Positions 1 to 7,851 of a stretch of 9,974 nucleotides of DNA are shown here, piece after piece. This stretch comes from Desulfovibrio sp. (GTDB lineage: Bacteria; Desulfobacterota; Desulfovibrionia; Desulfovibrionales; Desulfovibrionaceae). Where the stretch lies: positions 1 through 9,974 of the forward strand of contig DONZ01000029.1 of NCBI GenBank assembly GCA_003512875.1, in the 5' to 3' direction. The translations under genes and the position numbers were made by a program. The first letter of the stretch is position 1. Every line of letters starts with the position of its first letter. The notes beneath the pieces are model-generated. The model worked only from the letters and a program-made list of their open reading frames with translations. It had not been told where the DNA came from and made no database searches.

Positions 1-1933
1 GCCGATTTATTATGTGAACGCCCGTCCCCATTTGGGGCATGCCTATACGACGATTGTCGCCGATACCCTGAAACGTTTCTATGCTCTTTTGGGGTATGAT
101 GCCCGCATGCTCACGGGCACGGATGAACACGGCGACAAGATTGTGAAAGCCGCGACAAAAGAAAATAAGACCCCGAAAGAATTTGTCGACGGTATTTCCA
201 ATGAATTCGCCGCCCTTTGGAATGATTTGAAAATAGATTATGACAAATTCATCAGAACGACTGATGAAAAGCATAAGAAGTCGGTGCAAACGCTTTTGCA
301 GAGAATTTACGATAAAGGCGATATCTATTACGGTGAATACGGCGGACATTATTGTTTTGGCTGTGAACGTTTCTATACCGAAAAAGAGTTGGAGGACGGA
401 CTTTGCCCGCAGCATAAAACAAAGCCGGAATACATCAGCGAAAAGAATTATTTTTTTAAGATGTCCAAGTATCAGGAATGGCTGAAACAATATATTCTTG
501 ATAATCCGGATTTCATACGTCCCGAACGGTACAGGAATGAAGTGCTCGCCATGCTTGAAGGTAATGTGCTTGAGGATTTGTGTATTTCCCGTCCGAAATC
601 ACGTCTTGAATGGGGAATCGAACTGCCGTTTGATAACAATTACGTTTGTTATGTGTGGTTCGACGCTTTGGCAAATTATATTTCCGCCCTTGGCTGGGGA
701 AATAGCGGCGATTTGTCGGATTTTGACAAGTATTGGCCTGCCGAGCATTTGGTTGCCAAGGATATTTTGAAACCCCACGGCATTTTTTGGCCTACCATGC
801 TGAAAGCCGCTGATTTGCCTGTTTATAGGCATTTGAATGTGCACGGATATTGGCTTGTCAAAGATACTAAGATGTCGAAATCACTCGGAAATGTGGTTGA
901 CCCCCGTTTTGCTTCCGAGCATTTTGGTTTAGATGCGTTTCGTTATTTTTTATTGCGTGATATGCATTTCGGTTCTGACGCCTCCTATTCGGAAGAAGCC
1001 CTCATTTCACGGATAAATTCCGACTTGGCTAATGATTTGGGAAACTTGTTCAGTCGGGTGCTTTCCATGAACGGAAAATATTTTGCAAAAGAAATTCCTG
1101 CTGTCGGAGAGATTTTGCCGGATGACGAGCAAATTTTTGCCAGTGTGGAAAATGCCGCACGGAATTATATCCAGCTTTTTAAGGAAGTTCGCTTTTCTCA
1201 AGCTTTGGAAGGGCTTTGGGAGCCTATCCGTTTAATGAACAAATACGTGGACAGCCAAGCTCCGTGGACTTTGTACAAAGAAAATAAGCTTGAACGCTTG
1301 GCAACGGTTTTGCGCGTGCTTTTGGAAAACATGTATAAGATTGCCGTGCTTCTTTATCCCGTTATGCCTGAAAGCAGCAAAAAAATGCAGGTCCAGCTCG
1401 GTAAGGAATTCAGGATGCATGCAAAACTTATTGACGATTTGCTTTCCTGCAAAATTCATTTGCGGACCGGCGGCATGATTTCCGAAACTTCAAATTTATT
1501 TCCCCGTTTCGAGAAACCGGCGGAAAACAAAGAAAAGACTGAGAAAAAACAAAGTTCAAATAAAGGCGCAAAACAAAATAATACTAAATCAAATGAAGAA
1601 AAAACCGATAATTCTTGTATCGAATTTGCGGATTTTCAAAAATTGGATTTGCGCGTGGGAACAATTATCGTCGCGGAACAACATCCCGATGCGGATAAAT
1701 TGCTTCGTTTCGATGTTGATTTGGGCGAAGAAAAACCGCGTCAGATTATTTCCGGAATTGCGGAGTTTTTCAACCCTGTCGAATTGGTAGGAAAAAAAGT
1801 CGTGGTGGTGGCCAATCTGCCTCCGCGGAAACTCCGCGGTCTGGTGTCGCATGGTATGATTTTGACGGCTGAAAAAGATGAGCATTTGAGTTTATTGACT
1901 TCTGTCGCTCCCAACGGCTCGAAAATTTCATAA
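1..1933 (+). CDS. metG: Methionyl-tRNA synthetase, 5'-partial
   Basis: Cytoplasmic class I aminoacyl-tRNA synthetase that charges tRNA-Met with methionine using ATP. The first full codon is at position 2 and reads PIYYVNARPHLGH, so the true start lies upstream, probably about ten residues away; the GTG at 14 is an internal valine, not a start. Visible landmarks are the HIGH-type signature HLGH (29-40), a single-knuckle zinc site of CxxC (CFGC) followed by CPQH, and the KMSKS loop (869-883). The anticodon-binding helical domain follows. A lysine/asparagine-rich low-complexity linker (about 1525-1615) leads to a C-terminal EMAP-II/Trbp111-like tRNA-binding domain (FADFQKLDLRVG to the PPRKLRGLVSHGM region), which in this family usually goes with dimerisation. 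About 643 residues are visible, matching the long bacterial form. The zinc region resembles the Thermus-type enzyme (from memory). No terminator follows, so readthrough into mreB is possible. Confidence 0.97.
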   Translation, partial: PIYYVNARPHLGHAYTTIVADTLKRFYALLGYDARMLTGTDEHGDKIVKAATKENKTPKEFVDGISNEFAALWNDLKIDYDKFIRTTDEKHKKSVQTLLQRIYDKGDIYYGEYGGHYCFGCERFYTEKELEDGLCPQHKTKPEYISEKNYFFKMSKYQEWLKQYILDNPDFIRPERYRNEVLAMLEGNVLEDLCISRPKSRLEWGIELPFDNNYVCYVWFDALANYISALGWGNSGDLSDFDKYWPAEHLVAKDILKPHGIFWPTMLKAADLPVYRHLNVHGYWLVKDTKMSKSLGNVVDPRFASEHFGLDAFRYFLLRDMHFGSDASYSEEALISRINSDLANDLGNLFSRVLSMNGKYFAKEIPAVGEILPDDEQIFASVENAARNYIQLFKEVRFSQALEGLWEPIRLMNKYVDSQAPWTLYKENKLERLATVLRVLLENMYKIAVLLYPVMPESSKKMQVQLGKEFRMHAKLIDDLLSCKIHLRTGGMISETSNLFPRFEKPAENKEKTEKKQSSNKGAKQNNTKSNEEKTDNSCIEFADFQKLDLRVGTIIVAEQHPDADKLLRFDVDLGEEKPRQIISGIAEFFNPVELVGKKVVVVANLPPRKLRGLVSHGMILTAEKDEHLSLLTSVAPNGSKIS

Positions 1934-1943
1934 TGTATTTTTA

Positions 1944-1970
1944 TTGACAAGAAAAAAAGATACGTATAGT
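1944..1970 (+). promoter_or_regulatory. Candidate sigma-70 promoter for mreB
   Basis: A perfect -35 box TTGACA (1944-1949) is followed after 15 nt by TATAGT (1965-1970), five of six matches to the -10 consensus. An alternative -10 with 17-nt spacing, TAGTTA (1967-1972), is a poorer match. The flanks are A/T-rich. The start site would be near 1977, giving a leader of about 30 nt before the mreB ATG. It lies in the only gap between metG and mreB. The assignment rests on the match alone. Confidence 0.6.
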
Positions 1971-2008
1971 TATTTTATTGATTTTATAAATGAAGTGGGA
2001 TTTTTTAT

Positions 2009-3049
2009 ATGGCTAAAGTTTTAGATATGCTGCTCGGTTGTTTTTCAAATGATTTGGCGATTGACCTTGGAACAGCGAATACCTGCGTTTACGTGAAAGG
2101 GCACGGTATTGTGCTGAGCGAACCTTCTGTCGTTGCCGTCAAACGTGATAGAAAAGGAAACAGCCAAGTTATTGCTGTCGGCACTGACGCAAAAAGCATG
2201 CTTGGCAAAGCTCCTAAAAATATTGAGCCGATCCGTCCTATGAAAGACGGCGTTATCGCCGATTTTGAGGTTACGGAGGCTATGCTCCGGCATTTTATTG
2301 CAAAAGTTCATAATCAACGCCGTTTAGTCCGCCCCCGCATTATGATTTGCGTTCCGACCGGCATTACGCAGGTTGAAAAAAGGGCAGTGAAAGAATCAGC
2401 ACTGAGCGCGGGCGCAAGGGAAGTGTATTTGATTGAAGAACCGATGGCGGCAAGTATCGGAGCGAAACTGCCTATTCAGGAGCCGACTTCCAACATGGTT
2501 GTCGATATTGGCGGCGGTACGACGGAAGTCGCCGTTATTGCGCTTTCCGGCATTGTTTACGCCCGTTCCATACGTGTCGGCGGCGACAAGATGGACGAGG
2601 CGATAGCCGCGTATATCCGCCGTAAATACAATATGCTGATCGGTGAAATTTCTGCGGAACAGATAAAAAAGAAAATCGGTTCGGCGTTTCCCATGGAACC
2701 GGAACAGCAGCTTGAAGTGAAAGGCCGTGATTTCGTAACGGGTATTCCGCATACTATCATTGTCACCAGTGAAGAAATCCGTGTTGCGATTTCTGAGCAA
2801 GTGGAAGCTATTGTGCAGGCTGTGCGCGTCGCTTTGGAGCAGACCCCCGCTGAACTTGCCGCGGATATCGTGGACAGAGGCATTGCCCTTACCGGCGGCG
2901 GAGCGCTGCTCAGGGGGCTTGACGAACGTTTGCGCCAAGAAACGAACTTGCCTATTTTTGTTGTGGATGACCCGCTTGCGGCAGTTGTAATGGGAACAGG
3001 CATCGCTCTCGATAATTTGGATTTGCTGCGCGAAGTTTGCATTGACTAA
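2009..3049 (+). CDS. mreB: Rod shape-determining protein MreB
   Basis: Actin-family ATPase that polymerises on the inner face of the cytoplasmic membrane and directs side-wall peptidoglycan synthesis. The 346 residues match the usual MreB length. Actin-fold motifs appear in order: phosphate-1 loop DLGTANT (residues 19-25), the LIEEPMAA segment with the likely catalytic glutamate (141-148, E143), phosphate-2 loop DIGGGTTE (166-173), and the adenosine-binding TGGGALLRG (295-303). The short hydrophobic N-terminus (VLDMLLGCF) fits a membrane-binding patch, as known for MreB of Gram-negatives. The ATG at 2009 is preceded by only a weak purine-rich site (GTGGGA, 1995-2000). It has its own upstream promoter candidate and is followed by an intrinsic terminator, so it may be expressed at a different level from mreC-rodA. 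Confidence 0.98.
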   Translation: MAKVLDMLLGCFSNDLAIDLGTANTCVYVKGHGIVLSEPSVVAVKRDRKGNSQVIAVGTDAKSMLGKAPKNIEPIRPMKDGVIADFEVTEAMLRHFIAKVHNQRRLVRPRIMICVPTGITQVEKRAVKESALSAGAREVYLIEEPMAASIGAKLPIQEPTSNMVVDIGGGTTEVAVIALSGIVYARSIRVGGDKMDEAIAAYIRRKYNMLIGEISAEQIKKKIGSAFPMEPEQQLEVKGRDFVTGIPHTIIVTSEEIRVAISEQVEAIVQAVRVALEQTPAELAADIVDRGIALTGGGALLRGLDERLRQETNLPIFVVDDPLAAVVMGTGIALDNLDLLREVCID

Positions 3050-3071
3050 GCAGGATTTCATAGTGCATAAT
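3042..3071 (+). promoter_or_regulatory. Candidate promoter for mreC overlapping mreB stop
   Basis: TTGACT (3042-3047) and CATAAT (3066-3071) each match the sigma-70 consensus at five of six positions, with an 18-nt spacer. The -35 box spans the last mreB codons and the first base of the stop codon. A start about seven nt after the -10 box would be near 3078, inside the left arm of the terminator stem at 3072-3081. The new RNA would then lack most of that arm and could escape termination. No other room for a promoter exists between the terminator and mreC. This is inferred from sequence match and position only. Confidence 0.45.
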
Positions 3072-3106
3072 TCGGATTAGAGCTTTCTAATCCGATTTTA
3101 TTTTTT
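3072..3106 (+). terminator. Rho-independent terminator after mreB
   Basis: A perfect 10-bp inverted repeat, TCGGATTAGA (3072-3081) and TCTAATCCGA (3086-3095), closes a GCTT tetraloop. It is followed immediately by a U-rich tract, TTTTATTTTTT (3096-3106). This is a textbook intrinsic terminator in the plus direction. The opposite flank has no T-run on the minus strand, so it is not bidirectional. It ends only 9 nt before the mreC start, and the mreC ribosome binding site AGGA (3107-3110) follows directly. Confidence 0.88.
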
Positions 3107-3115
3107 AGGACAGGC

Positions 3116-4084
3116 ATGAATGCAAGACGCTTGATTGTTGTTTCCGTGTTACTTTTTCTGTTTTTTTTGGGAATATACACATGGAATGAACGGACAAACA
3201 AACTTGACGCCATCAGTACCAATGTCGGTATTGAGGTTGTCGGTTTTTTTGTGCGTTCCGTTGTTTATGTGCAGACAACAATTTCCGATTTTTGGAATAA
3301 TTATGTCAGTCTTGTCGGTGTCAATGAAGAAAATAAAGAGCTGAAAGAAGAACTTTTTCAAATAAAACGGGAACTGAGTTTCGCCAAAGAAGAAAAAGCG
3401 GAACTGGACCGTTTGAGGAAACTTCTTTCCATAGAATATGTTTCCGATTGGAAAACAGTCGGGGTCAGAATTTTAGCATGGCGGCTCGGAGCAAATGATT
3501 TTTTCGACAGCTTTGTGCTTTCCAAAGGATTTTTCAGCGGTTCAAAAGTCGGAACCCCTATCATAAATGCTGACGGGTTGGTCGGACGCGTGCTCAAAGC
3601 CGGACCGTATACTTCCATTGCGTTATTATTAACCGATTCCGGAAGCAGTGTTTCCGTCATCACCGAAAAGGGCAGAGTTTCCGGAATTGTGCAGGGCAAC
3701 GGGCACAATCAGTATCTTTCCATGCGCTTTGTCAAGCAGAATGAAGAAGTCAAAATCGGTGAGCTTGTTATCACCAGCGGCTTGGATTTGAGTTTTCCAA
3801 AGGGAATACCGGTGGGGGAAGTCGTCAGTGTTGAATTGAGCGCAAACTCCATGCTTGATATAAAAGTGAAACCCCTTGTTGTTTTTGACAAACTTGAGGA
3901 AGTTCTTCTTTTGCAAAATCCTTTCGAGCATATTTTGCCGGAGGGCAGTCCCGTTTATTCCCCAAGACCGAATAATTTATTTTCGCCTATGCAGTCTCCT
4001 TTGCTGGTCCGTGCGGAGGAAAACGAGAATTTTGAGAAAGCCTTTGACGAACAAGCCAATAAAAGCGCCAATGGGGCAAATTAG
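3116..4084 (+). CDS. mreC: Rod shape-determining protein MreC
   Basis: Periplasmic scaffold of the elongasome, which in known systems binds and activates PBP2 and couples it to MreB through MreD. The 322 residues show the family plan: a short cytoplasmic N-terminus, one membrane segment (about 5-22), a charged coiled coil (about 68-104, rich in E, K and L), and a two-lobed beta-domain (about 112-266). The beta-domain includes GTPIINADGLVGRV and the later SGLDLSFPKGIPVGEV region typical of MreC. A tail of about 55 residues follows, rich in Pro/Ser then Glu/Asn, and probably disordered. The ATG at 3116 has AGGA five nt upstream. The stop is two nt before mreD, so the genes are co-transcribed and probably translationally coupled. 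Confidence 0.95.
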   Translation: MNARRLIVVSVLLFLFFLGIYTWNERTNKLDAISTNVGIEVVGFFVRSVVYVQTTISDFWNNYVSLVGVNEENKELKEELFQIKRELSFAKEEKAELDRLRKLLSIEYVSDWKTVGVRILAWRLGANDFFDSFVLSKGFFSGSKVGTPIINADGLVGRVLKAGPYTSIALLLTDSGSSVSVITEKGRVSGIVQGNGHNQYLSMRFVKQNEEVKIGELVITSGLDLSFPKGIPVGEVVSVELSANSMLDIKVKPLVVFDKLEEVLLLQNPFEHILPEGSPVYSPRPNNLFSPMQSPLLVRAEENENFEKAFDEQANKSANGAN

Positions 4085-4086
4085 CC

Positions 4087-4554
4087 ATGAAAGTGCTTAA
4101 TGTGTTTTGGTGGCTCGCGTATGTTTGCATAGCGATTTTTTTACAGCTTTTCATTTCTGGAGTGGATTTTTTTCTTCCCGGGATAATTGTCGCTTTGCAG
4201 GAAAAGAAAATAACCCAGTTCGGCGTTGTTTTTCTTTTGTTTGTCCTTATCCAAGAGGGGATCGGCACAATGCCTTTCGGAAATGTCTTTTTATGGTATT
4301 CCCTTGCAATCATTTTCTTTTATTCGTGGCGCTGGTTTTTTGAAATAGAGAGTTTCACGTTTATTTTGCTTTTAAGCGCGGCTCTTGCCGTTTCCCATTA
4401 TTTCATTATCAGCGTGCTTGCTGAAATTCAGGATATTTATATCAATTACAAATCATTGCAGGATGAAAGCGTGTATCAGATGTTTTTAACGCCGATCATG
4501 TGGCATACGGCAAATTACCTGAGAAGAGGTTTTCGTTATGTCCCACAAGATTGA
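4087..4554 (+). CDS. mreD: Rod shape-determining membrane protein MreD (divergent)
   Basis: Small integral membrane protein of 155 residues, the expected size for MreD. Strongly hydrophobic stretches lie near residues 7-34, 43-59, 65-82 and 90-110, with another possible one near 128-142. The segment LIQEGIGTMPFGN (53-66) resembles the conserved MreD loop between membrane segments. Sequence conservation in this family is low, so the name rests mainly on hydrophobicity, length and position between mreC and mrdA. No strong Shine-Dalgarno is seen, only GGGG at 4073-4076, which fits translational coupling to mreC. The 3' end overlaps mrdA by 17 nt in another frame. In known systems MreD joins MreC and MreB in the elongation complex; that role is inferred here. 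Confidence 0.82.
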   Translation: MKVLNVFWWLAYVCIAIFLQLFISGVDFFLPGIIVALQEKKITQFGVVFLLFVLIQEGIGTMPFGNVFLWYSLAIIFFYSWRWFFEIESFTFILLLSAALAVSHYFIISVLAEIQDIYINYKSLQDESVYQMFLTPIMWHTANYLRRGFRYVPQD

Positions 4555-6334
4555 AGCCAAAAACTATGAACCGCCGCGTATGGGGCTGTTTTTGCTGCAA
4601 TTTTTAATTGCGTTGCTTTTTGTTGTTTTTTGTGCGCGCTATTGGTATTTGCAAATTCACAGAGGCGAGGAATTTGCCCGTTTAGCCCTTGAAAACAGAA
4701 CGAAAATCGCTCGTGTTGATGCTGCCCGCGGTGAAATTTTCGATAAAAACGGTATTCCGCTGGCGGAAAATTATATCACGTTCGCTATTGCGATTATTCG
4801 TGAAGATACGCCCGATGTGGACGCCGCTCTCGCCCAAATCAGCGAATGGACCAATACTTCCTATGAAGAATTGGTGCAGCATTATACTGAAAGCAGGTAT
4901 CTTTCCCGTTCTTTCGACCCTATCATCGTTGTTTCCGATTTGCCTTTTGAAATGATTGCGCCAATTCAGTCGCAATTACATTTATGGCAGGGAGTGCATA
5001 TTGTTCCGAAGGCGCGCAGGCATTATCCGCAGAAAAATACTGTCGCCCATATCATGGGCTATGTGGCAGAGGCGACGCAGGAAGAATTGAAAAAAGATGA
5101 AGCCTTGAGCTTAGGGGATATTGTGGGGAGGCAAGGGCTTGAGCTTGTGCTTGAGGATAAGCTGCGCGGAAAAAAAGGCATAGCCGCCATGGAAGTTGAT
5201 GTTTTCGGGCGTTCTTTGCAAAGAAAGGAGCTCAACACCTCTTACTCCGGGCAGAATATCTATTTGTCGATTGATATTGAACTGCAAAAGCAGATTGAAC
5301 ACATCATGCAGAACAATGCGGGCTCTGTCATTGTCATGAACCCGGATACGGGAGCGCTTGAAGCTCTTGTGACGCTGCCGTCTTATGACAATAATCTTTT
5401 TGTAACCGGCTTTTCAAAAAAAGAATGGGATGCCGTAAGAAACCACCCCCGCTTTCCTTTGCAAAACAGAACCATTCAAAGTGTTTTTCCGCCTGCTTCC
5501 GTGTGGAAACTGCTTATGGCGGCAGCGTTGCTTGAACGGGGAGTCAATCCGAAAGATACTGTTTTTTGCAGCGGTGTCTTCCGGCTGGGAAATTCGCAGT
5601 TTCGCTGCTGGAGCAAATACGGGCACGGATATGTTGATTTGAAACATTCCATCATGTATTCATGCGATGTGTATTATTACGAAAAAGCTTTGGAACTGGG
5701 TATTGATTATATTGCCGATTTTGCTAAAAAATGCGGTTTCGGCAGGCGAACGGGGATTGAACTGCCCCACGAAGCCCGCGGCGTTATGCCCGACAGGGAG
5801 TGGAAAATAAAAACGTTTAATGAGCGGTGGCAAAACGGCGATACCGTGAACCTTTCCATCGGACAGGGATATATGCTTGTGACGCCGGTACAGCTTGCCG
5901 TATACATCAGTTCTTTGCTGAACGGAGGAAAATTGCTGAAACCCCAGCTCATTAAAGGCGCTGAACCTGAAATCGTCGGATATACGCCTATTTCGCAAGA
6001 ACATTGCAAAATGATTGTCGATTATATGTTTGCGACAGCAAACGAGCCCCGGGGCACCGCACGGATAATAAAAACGGAAGGTGTCATCACCGGCGGGAAA
6101 ACGGGAACCGCGCAAGTTGTGAAAGTTAAAATGCAGGGTGACAGAAGAAAGAAAAATTATGAGATGGATTTCAAAGAACGCGACCATGCGTGGCTCGGTG
6201 CGTTTGCGGAAAAAGACGGCCGCCGTTATGTGATCATCACCATGCTTGAACACGGAGGAGGCGGTTCTTCCGCCGCAGGTCCTGTGACAAGGGATATTAT
6301 TAAACTTTTGTTCCCGGCGGAGAAAAAGCAATGA
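4538..6334 (+). CDS. mrdA: Penicillin-binding protein 2, elongation transpeptidase
   Basis: Class B penicillin-binding protein that cross-links peptidoglycan during side-wall growth and works with RodA. The 598 residues show a cytoplasmic N-terminus, one membrane anchor (about 16-35), the PBP dimer domain starting with RGEIFDKNG (64-72), and a C-terminal transpeptidase domain. Catalytic motifs are SVWK (321-324, nucleophile S321), SCD (375-377, the SxD variant typical of PBP2 rather than SxN) and KTG (521-523 in GGKTGTAQ). The GGGGSSAAGP segment (574-583) near the end is also typical of PBP2. The ATG at 4538 lies inside mreD and has GAGG at 4526-4529, eight nt upstream. The stop overlaps the rodA start as ATGA. 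It is a predicted target of PBP2-specific beta-lactams. The gene is intact. Confidence 0.97.
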   Translation: MSHKIEAKNYEPPRMGLFLLQFLIALLFVVFCARYWYLQIHRGEEFARLALENRTKIARVDAARGEIFDKNGIPLAENYITFAIAIIREDTPDVDAALAQISEWTNTSYEELVQHYTESRYLSRSFDPIIVVSDLPFEMIAPIQSQLHLWQGVHIVPKARRHYPQKNTVAHIMGYVAEATQEELKKDEALSLGDIVGRQGLELVLEDKLRGKKGIAAMEVDVFGRSLQRKELNTSYSGQNIYLSIDIELQKQIEHIMQNNAGSVIVMNPDTGALEALVTLPSYDNNLFVTGFSKKEWDAVRNHPRFPLQNRTIQSVFPPASVWKLLMAAALLERGVNPKDTVFCSGVFRLGNSQFRCWSKYGHGYVDLKHSIMYSCDVYYYEKALELGIDYIADFAKKCGFGRRTGIELPHEARGVMPDREWKIKTFNERWQNGDTVNLSIGQGYMLVTPVQLAVYISSLLNGGKLLKPQLIKGAEPEIVGYTPISQEHCKMIVDYMFATANEPRGTARIIKTEGVITGGKTGTAQVVKVKMQGDRRKKNYEMDFKERDHAWLGAFAEKDGRRYVIITMLEHGGGGSSAAGPVTRDIIKLLFPAEKKQ

Positions 6335-7452
6335 AAATTTTTAATATTCCCAATAAAAAAATGTTCTTGGATATGAATTGGGCTTTATTCATCACCACGA
6401 TCATTCTTTTTTGTGTCGGTTTTGTCAATTTGTATTCTGCAAGCAGCATTCGTTTTGAAGACGGTATTGTCCATACTCCTTTTTATGAAAAACAGCTTGT
6501 CTGGGGAGGCGTGGGTTTTGTTGTTCTTTTCGCTGTTACGCTTATCAATTATAAGCTTTTGGAACGGTTTTCTTTTGCTTTTTATATTTTTGTCGTGTTT
6601 TTGCTTGTGCTTGTCCTTGTTGTGGGTAAAACTGTTTACGGGGCGCAGCGCTGGCTTGATTTGGGCTTTTTTAGCGTACAGCCAAGTGAATTTGCAAAAT
6701 TTTCCGTTTTGTTGATGGGGGCGAAATACTTGTCAAAGGACGGCGACACCTTGGGGTGGATGCGCCTGTTCAAATTGCTTTTTATCGGCTTGCTGCCTTT
6801 CGCCCTTATTGCAAAACAGCCTGATCTCGGCTCTGCCCTGACCATATTGTTTCTTATAGGGGGTATGGCGCTTTTTCATGGAATAAAATGGAAAGTTTTG
6901 CGCATTTGTTTGGTGGTCATTCCCTTGCTCATGCCTTTAAGCTGGTTTGTTTTGCATGATTATCAGCAGGAACGGATAAAAACGTTTTTGGACCCTACCC
7001 GTGATCCGAGAGGAGCCGGTTATCACATCATCCAGTCGCAGATCGCTATCGGTTCCGGCGAACTTACGGGAAAAGGCTTTCAGGAAGGCACGCAAAGTCA
7101 ATTGCGCTTTTTACCCGAAAAGCATACGGACTTCGCCGTTGCTGTTTTGGGTGAGGAATGGGGCTTTGTGGGCAGTGTGGGCGTAGTGGTAATTTTTTGC
7201 TTTTTTTTATTTTTTATTTATAGTACAATATGCGAAGCAAAGGACAGGTTCAGCAGTACGCTTTGCGCCGGCATTTTCTTTTACTTTTTTTGGCAGGTAA
7301 TGGTCAATACCGGTATGGTGGTTGGAATTATGCCTGTTGTGGGCATTCCGCTGCCGTTCATCAGCTATGGGGGGACCGCCATGGTTGTCAATTGTATTTT
7401 TATTGGCATTGTCCTTAGTGTGTCAATTAATAGATTCGTTTTTAAAGCTTAG
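6331..7452 (+). CDS. rodA: SEDS peptidoglycan glycosyltransferase RodA
   Basis: Polytopic membrane enzyme of the SEDS family that polymerises lipid II into glycan strands and partners with PBP2. The 373 residues match RodA length, with about ten hydrophobic segments. Family signatures are QRWLDLG (106-112), QPSEFAK (117-123), QPDLGSA (163-169), the extracellular loop ending RFLPEKHTDF with the expected essential aspartate D267, GEEWGFVG (274-281) and ISYGGTAM (344-351). The RodA reading rather than FtsW follows from the motif style and the mrdA pairing. The ATG overlaps the mrdA stop by four nt and has GGAG (6319-6322) eight nt upstream, so the two enzymes are translationally coupled, consistent with a one-to-one complex. 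Confidence 0.97.
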   Translation: MKIFNIPNKKMFLDMNWALFITTIILFCVGFVNLYSASSIRFEDGIVHTPFYEKQLVWGGVGFVVLFAVTLINYKLLERFSFAFYIFVVFLLVLVLVVGKTVYGAQRWLDLGFFSVQPSEFAKFSVLLMGAKYLSKDGDTLGWMRLFKLLFIGLLPFALIAKQPDLGSALTILFLIGGMALFHGIKWKVLRICLVVIPLLMPLSWFVLHDYQQERIKTFLDPTRDPRGAGYHIIQSQIAIGSGELTGKGFQEGTQSQLRFLPEKHTDFAVAVLGEEWGFVGSVGVVVIFCFFLFFIYSTICEAKDRFSSTLCAGIFFYFFWQVMVNTGMVVGIMPVVGIPLPFISYGGTAMVVNCIFIGIVLSVSINRFVFKA

Positions 7453-7453
7453 A

Positions 7454-7457
7454 GGAG
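7454..7457 (+). promoter_or_regulatory. Ribosome binding site deciding the bactofilin start
   Basis: GGAG within AGAGGAGA follows the rodA stop. Two in-frame ATGs lie downstream, at 7460 (2 nt away) and 7466 (8 nt away). Only the second has workable spacing, so translation should begin at 7466 with MAKDDINAF. The open frame extends back into rodA (ATG at 7322), but that start lacks such a site and would encode a rodA-overlapping extension unlike a bactofilin. Confidence 0.75.
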
Positions 7458-7465
7458 AAATGGTA

Positions 7466-7819
7466 ATGGCTAAAGACGATATTAATGCGTTCATGGGTGC
7501 GGGAACATTTTTTACCGGTAAATTGAATTTTCAAGGCATTGTCCGTATCGACGGTGAATTTTTGGGTGAAATCGAATCCGACGGCGTGCTTTTGGTCGGA
7601 AAAGATTCCAAAATCGAAGGCACTATCAATGTCGGCGAAATGAGTCTTTCCGGTAATTTCGCCGGCGATGTCATTGCCAAAAGAAATGTGACCATTCACA
7701 GGGACGGTATTTTAAAAGGTAAAATTAAAACCCCGGCTCTTATTGTGGAAGACGGCGCTGTTTTGGACGGCACTATTCAAATGACGAAAAGTGCGGCGGA
7801 AGATCAAGAAATTCTTTAG
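7466..7819 (+). CDS. Bactofilin (polymer-forming cytoskeletal protein)
   Basis: Bactofilin family (formerly DUF583). These proteins self-assemble without nucleotide into filaments through a right-handed beta-helix and often scaffold cell-wall enzymes. The 117-residue product is a minimal bactofilin: a short polar N-terminus, a beta-helical core (about 14-104) of short repeats with regularly spaced glycines and hydrophobics (GIVRIDGEFLGEI, GKDSKIEGTINVG, VEDGAVLDGTI), and a short polar tail. No membrane segment is visible. Some bactofilins bind membrane through an N-terminal patch, and the FMGAGTFF stretch could serve that role. It starts 13 nt after rodA, so it is probably the last gene of the mreC-rodA transcript and may organise wall synthesis. 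The specific function is inferred from family and neighbours. Confidence 0.92.
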   Translation: MAKDDINAFMGAGTFFTGKLNFQGIVRIDGEFLGEIESDGVLLVGKDSKIEGTINVGEMSLSGNFAGDVIAKRNVTIHRDGILKGKIKTPALIVEDGAVLDGTIQMTKSAAEDQEIL

Positions 7820-7851
7820 TTCCGTGATTAAATGAACTTTATTTATTTGTA

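Noticed and set aside
14..16. Possible GTG start for metG
   Set aside because: The frame continues upstream as PIYY, the conserved start of the catalytic domain, so the GTG is an internal valine and the gene is cut by the window edge.
1525..1615. A-rich, low-complexity stretch in metG
   Set aside because: It encodes the Lys/Asn/Glu linker between the anticodon-binding and C-terminal tRNA-binding domains. It is in frame and needs no other explanation.
1821..1839. Direct repeat CTCCGCGG twice within 19 nt in metG
   Set aside because: It encodes the conserved PPRKLRG segment of the tRNA-binding domain, so it is explained by the protein sequence and chance codon choice.
2396..3061. Long minus-strand open frame (221 codons) opposite mreB
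   Set aside because: It is fully antisense to a conserved MreB. The translation has no recognisable domain, and other frames opposite the same gene are also open. It is a by-product of mreB codon use.
5660..6331. Long minus-strand open frame (223 codons) opposite the mrdA transpeptidase domain
   Set aside because: The opposite strand encodes intact PBP2 catalytic motifs. The antisense product shows no family character, and no promoter or ribosome binding site was seen for it.
7322..7465. Upstream extension of the bactofilin frame, giving 165 residues
   Set aside because: It overlaps conserved RodA coding sequence in another frame. Only the ATG at 7466 has a well-spaced ribosome binding site, and the protein from there is a complete bactofilin.
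7818..7847. AGTTC / GAACT inverted repeat followed by T-rich sequence after the bactofilin
   Set aside because: The stem is only 5 bp, has low G+C and an 11-nt loop, and the tail is broken by A residues. It is too weak to call a terminator, though it lies where one would be expected.
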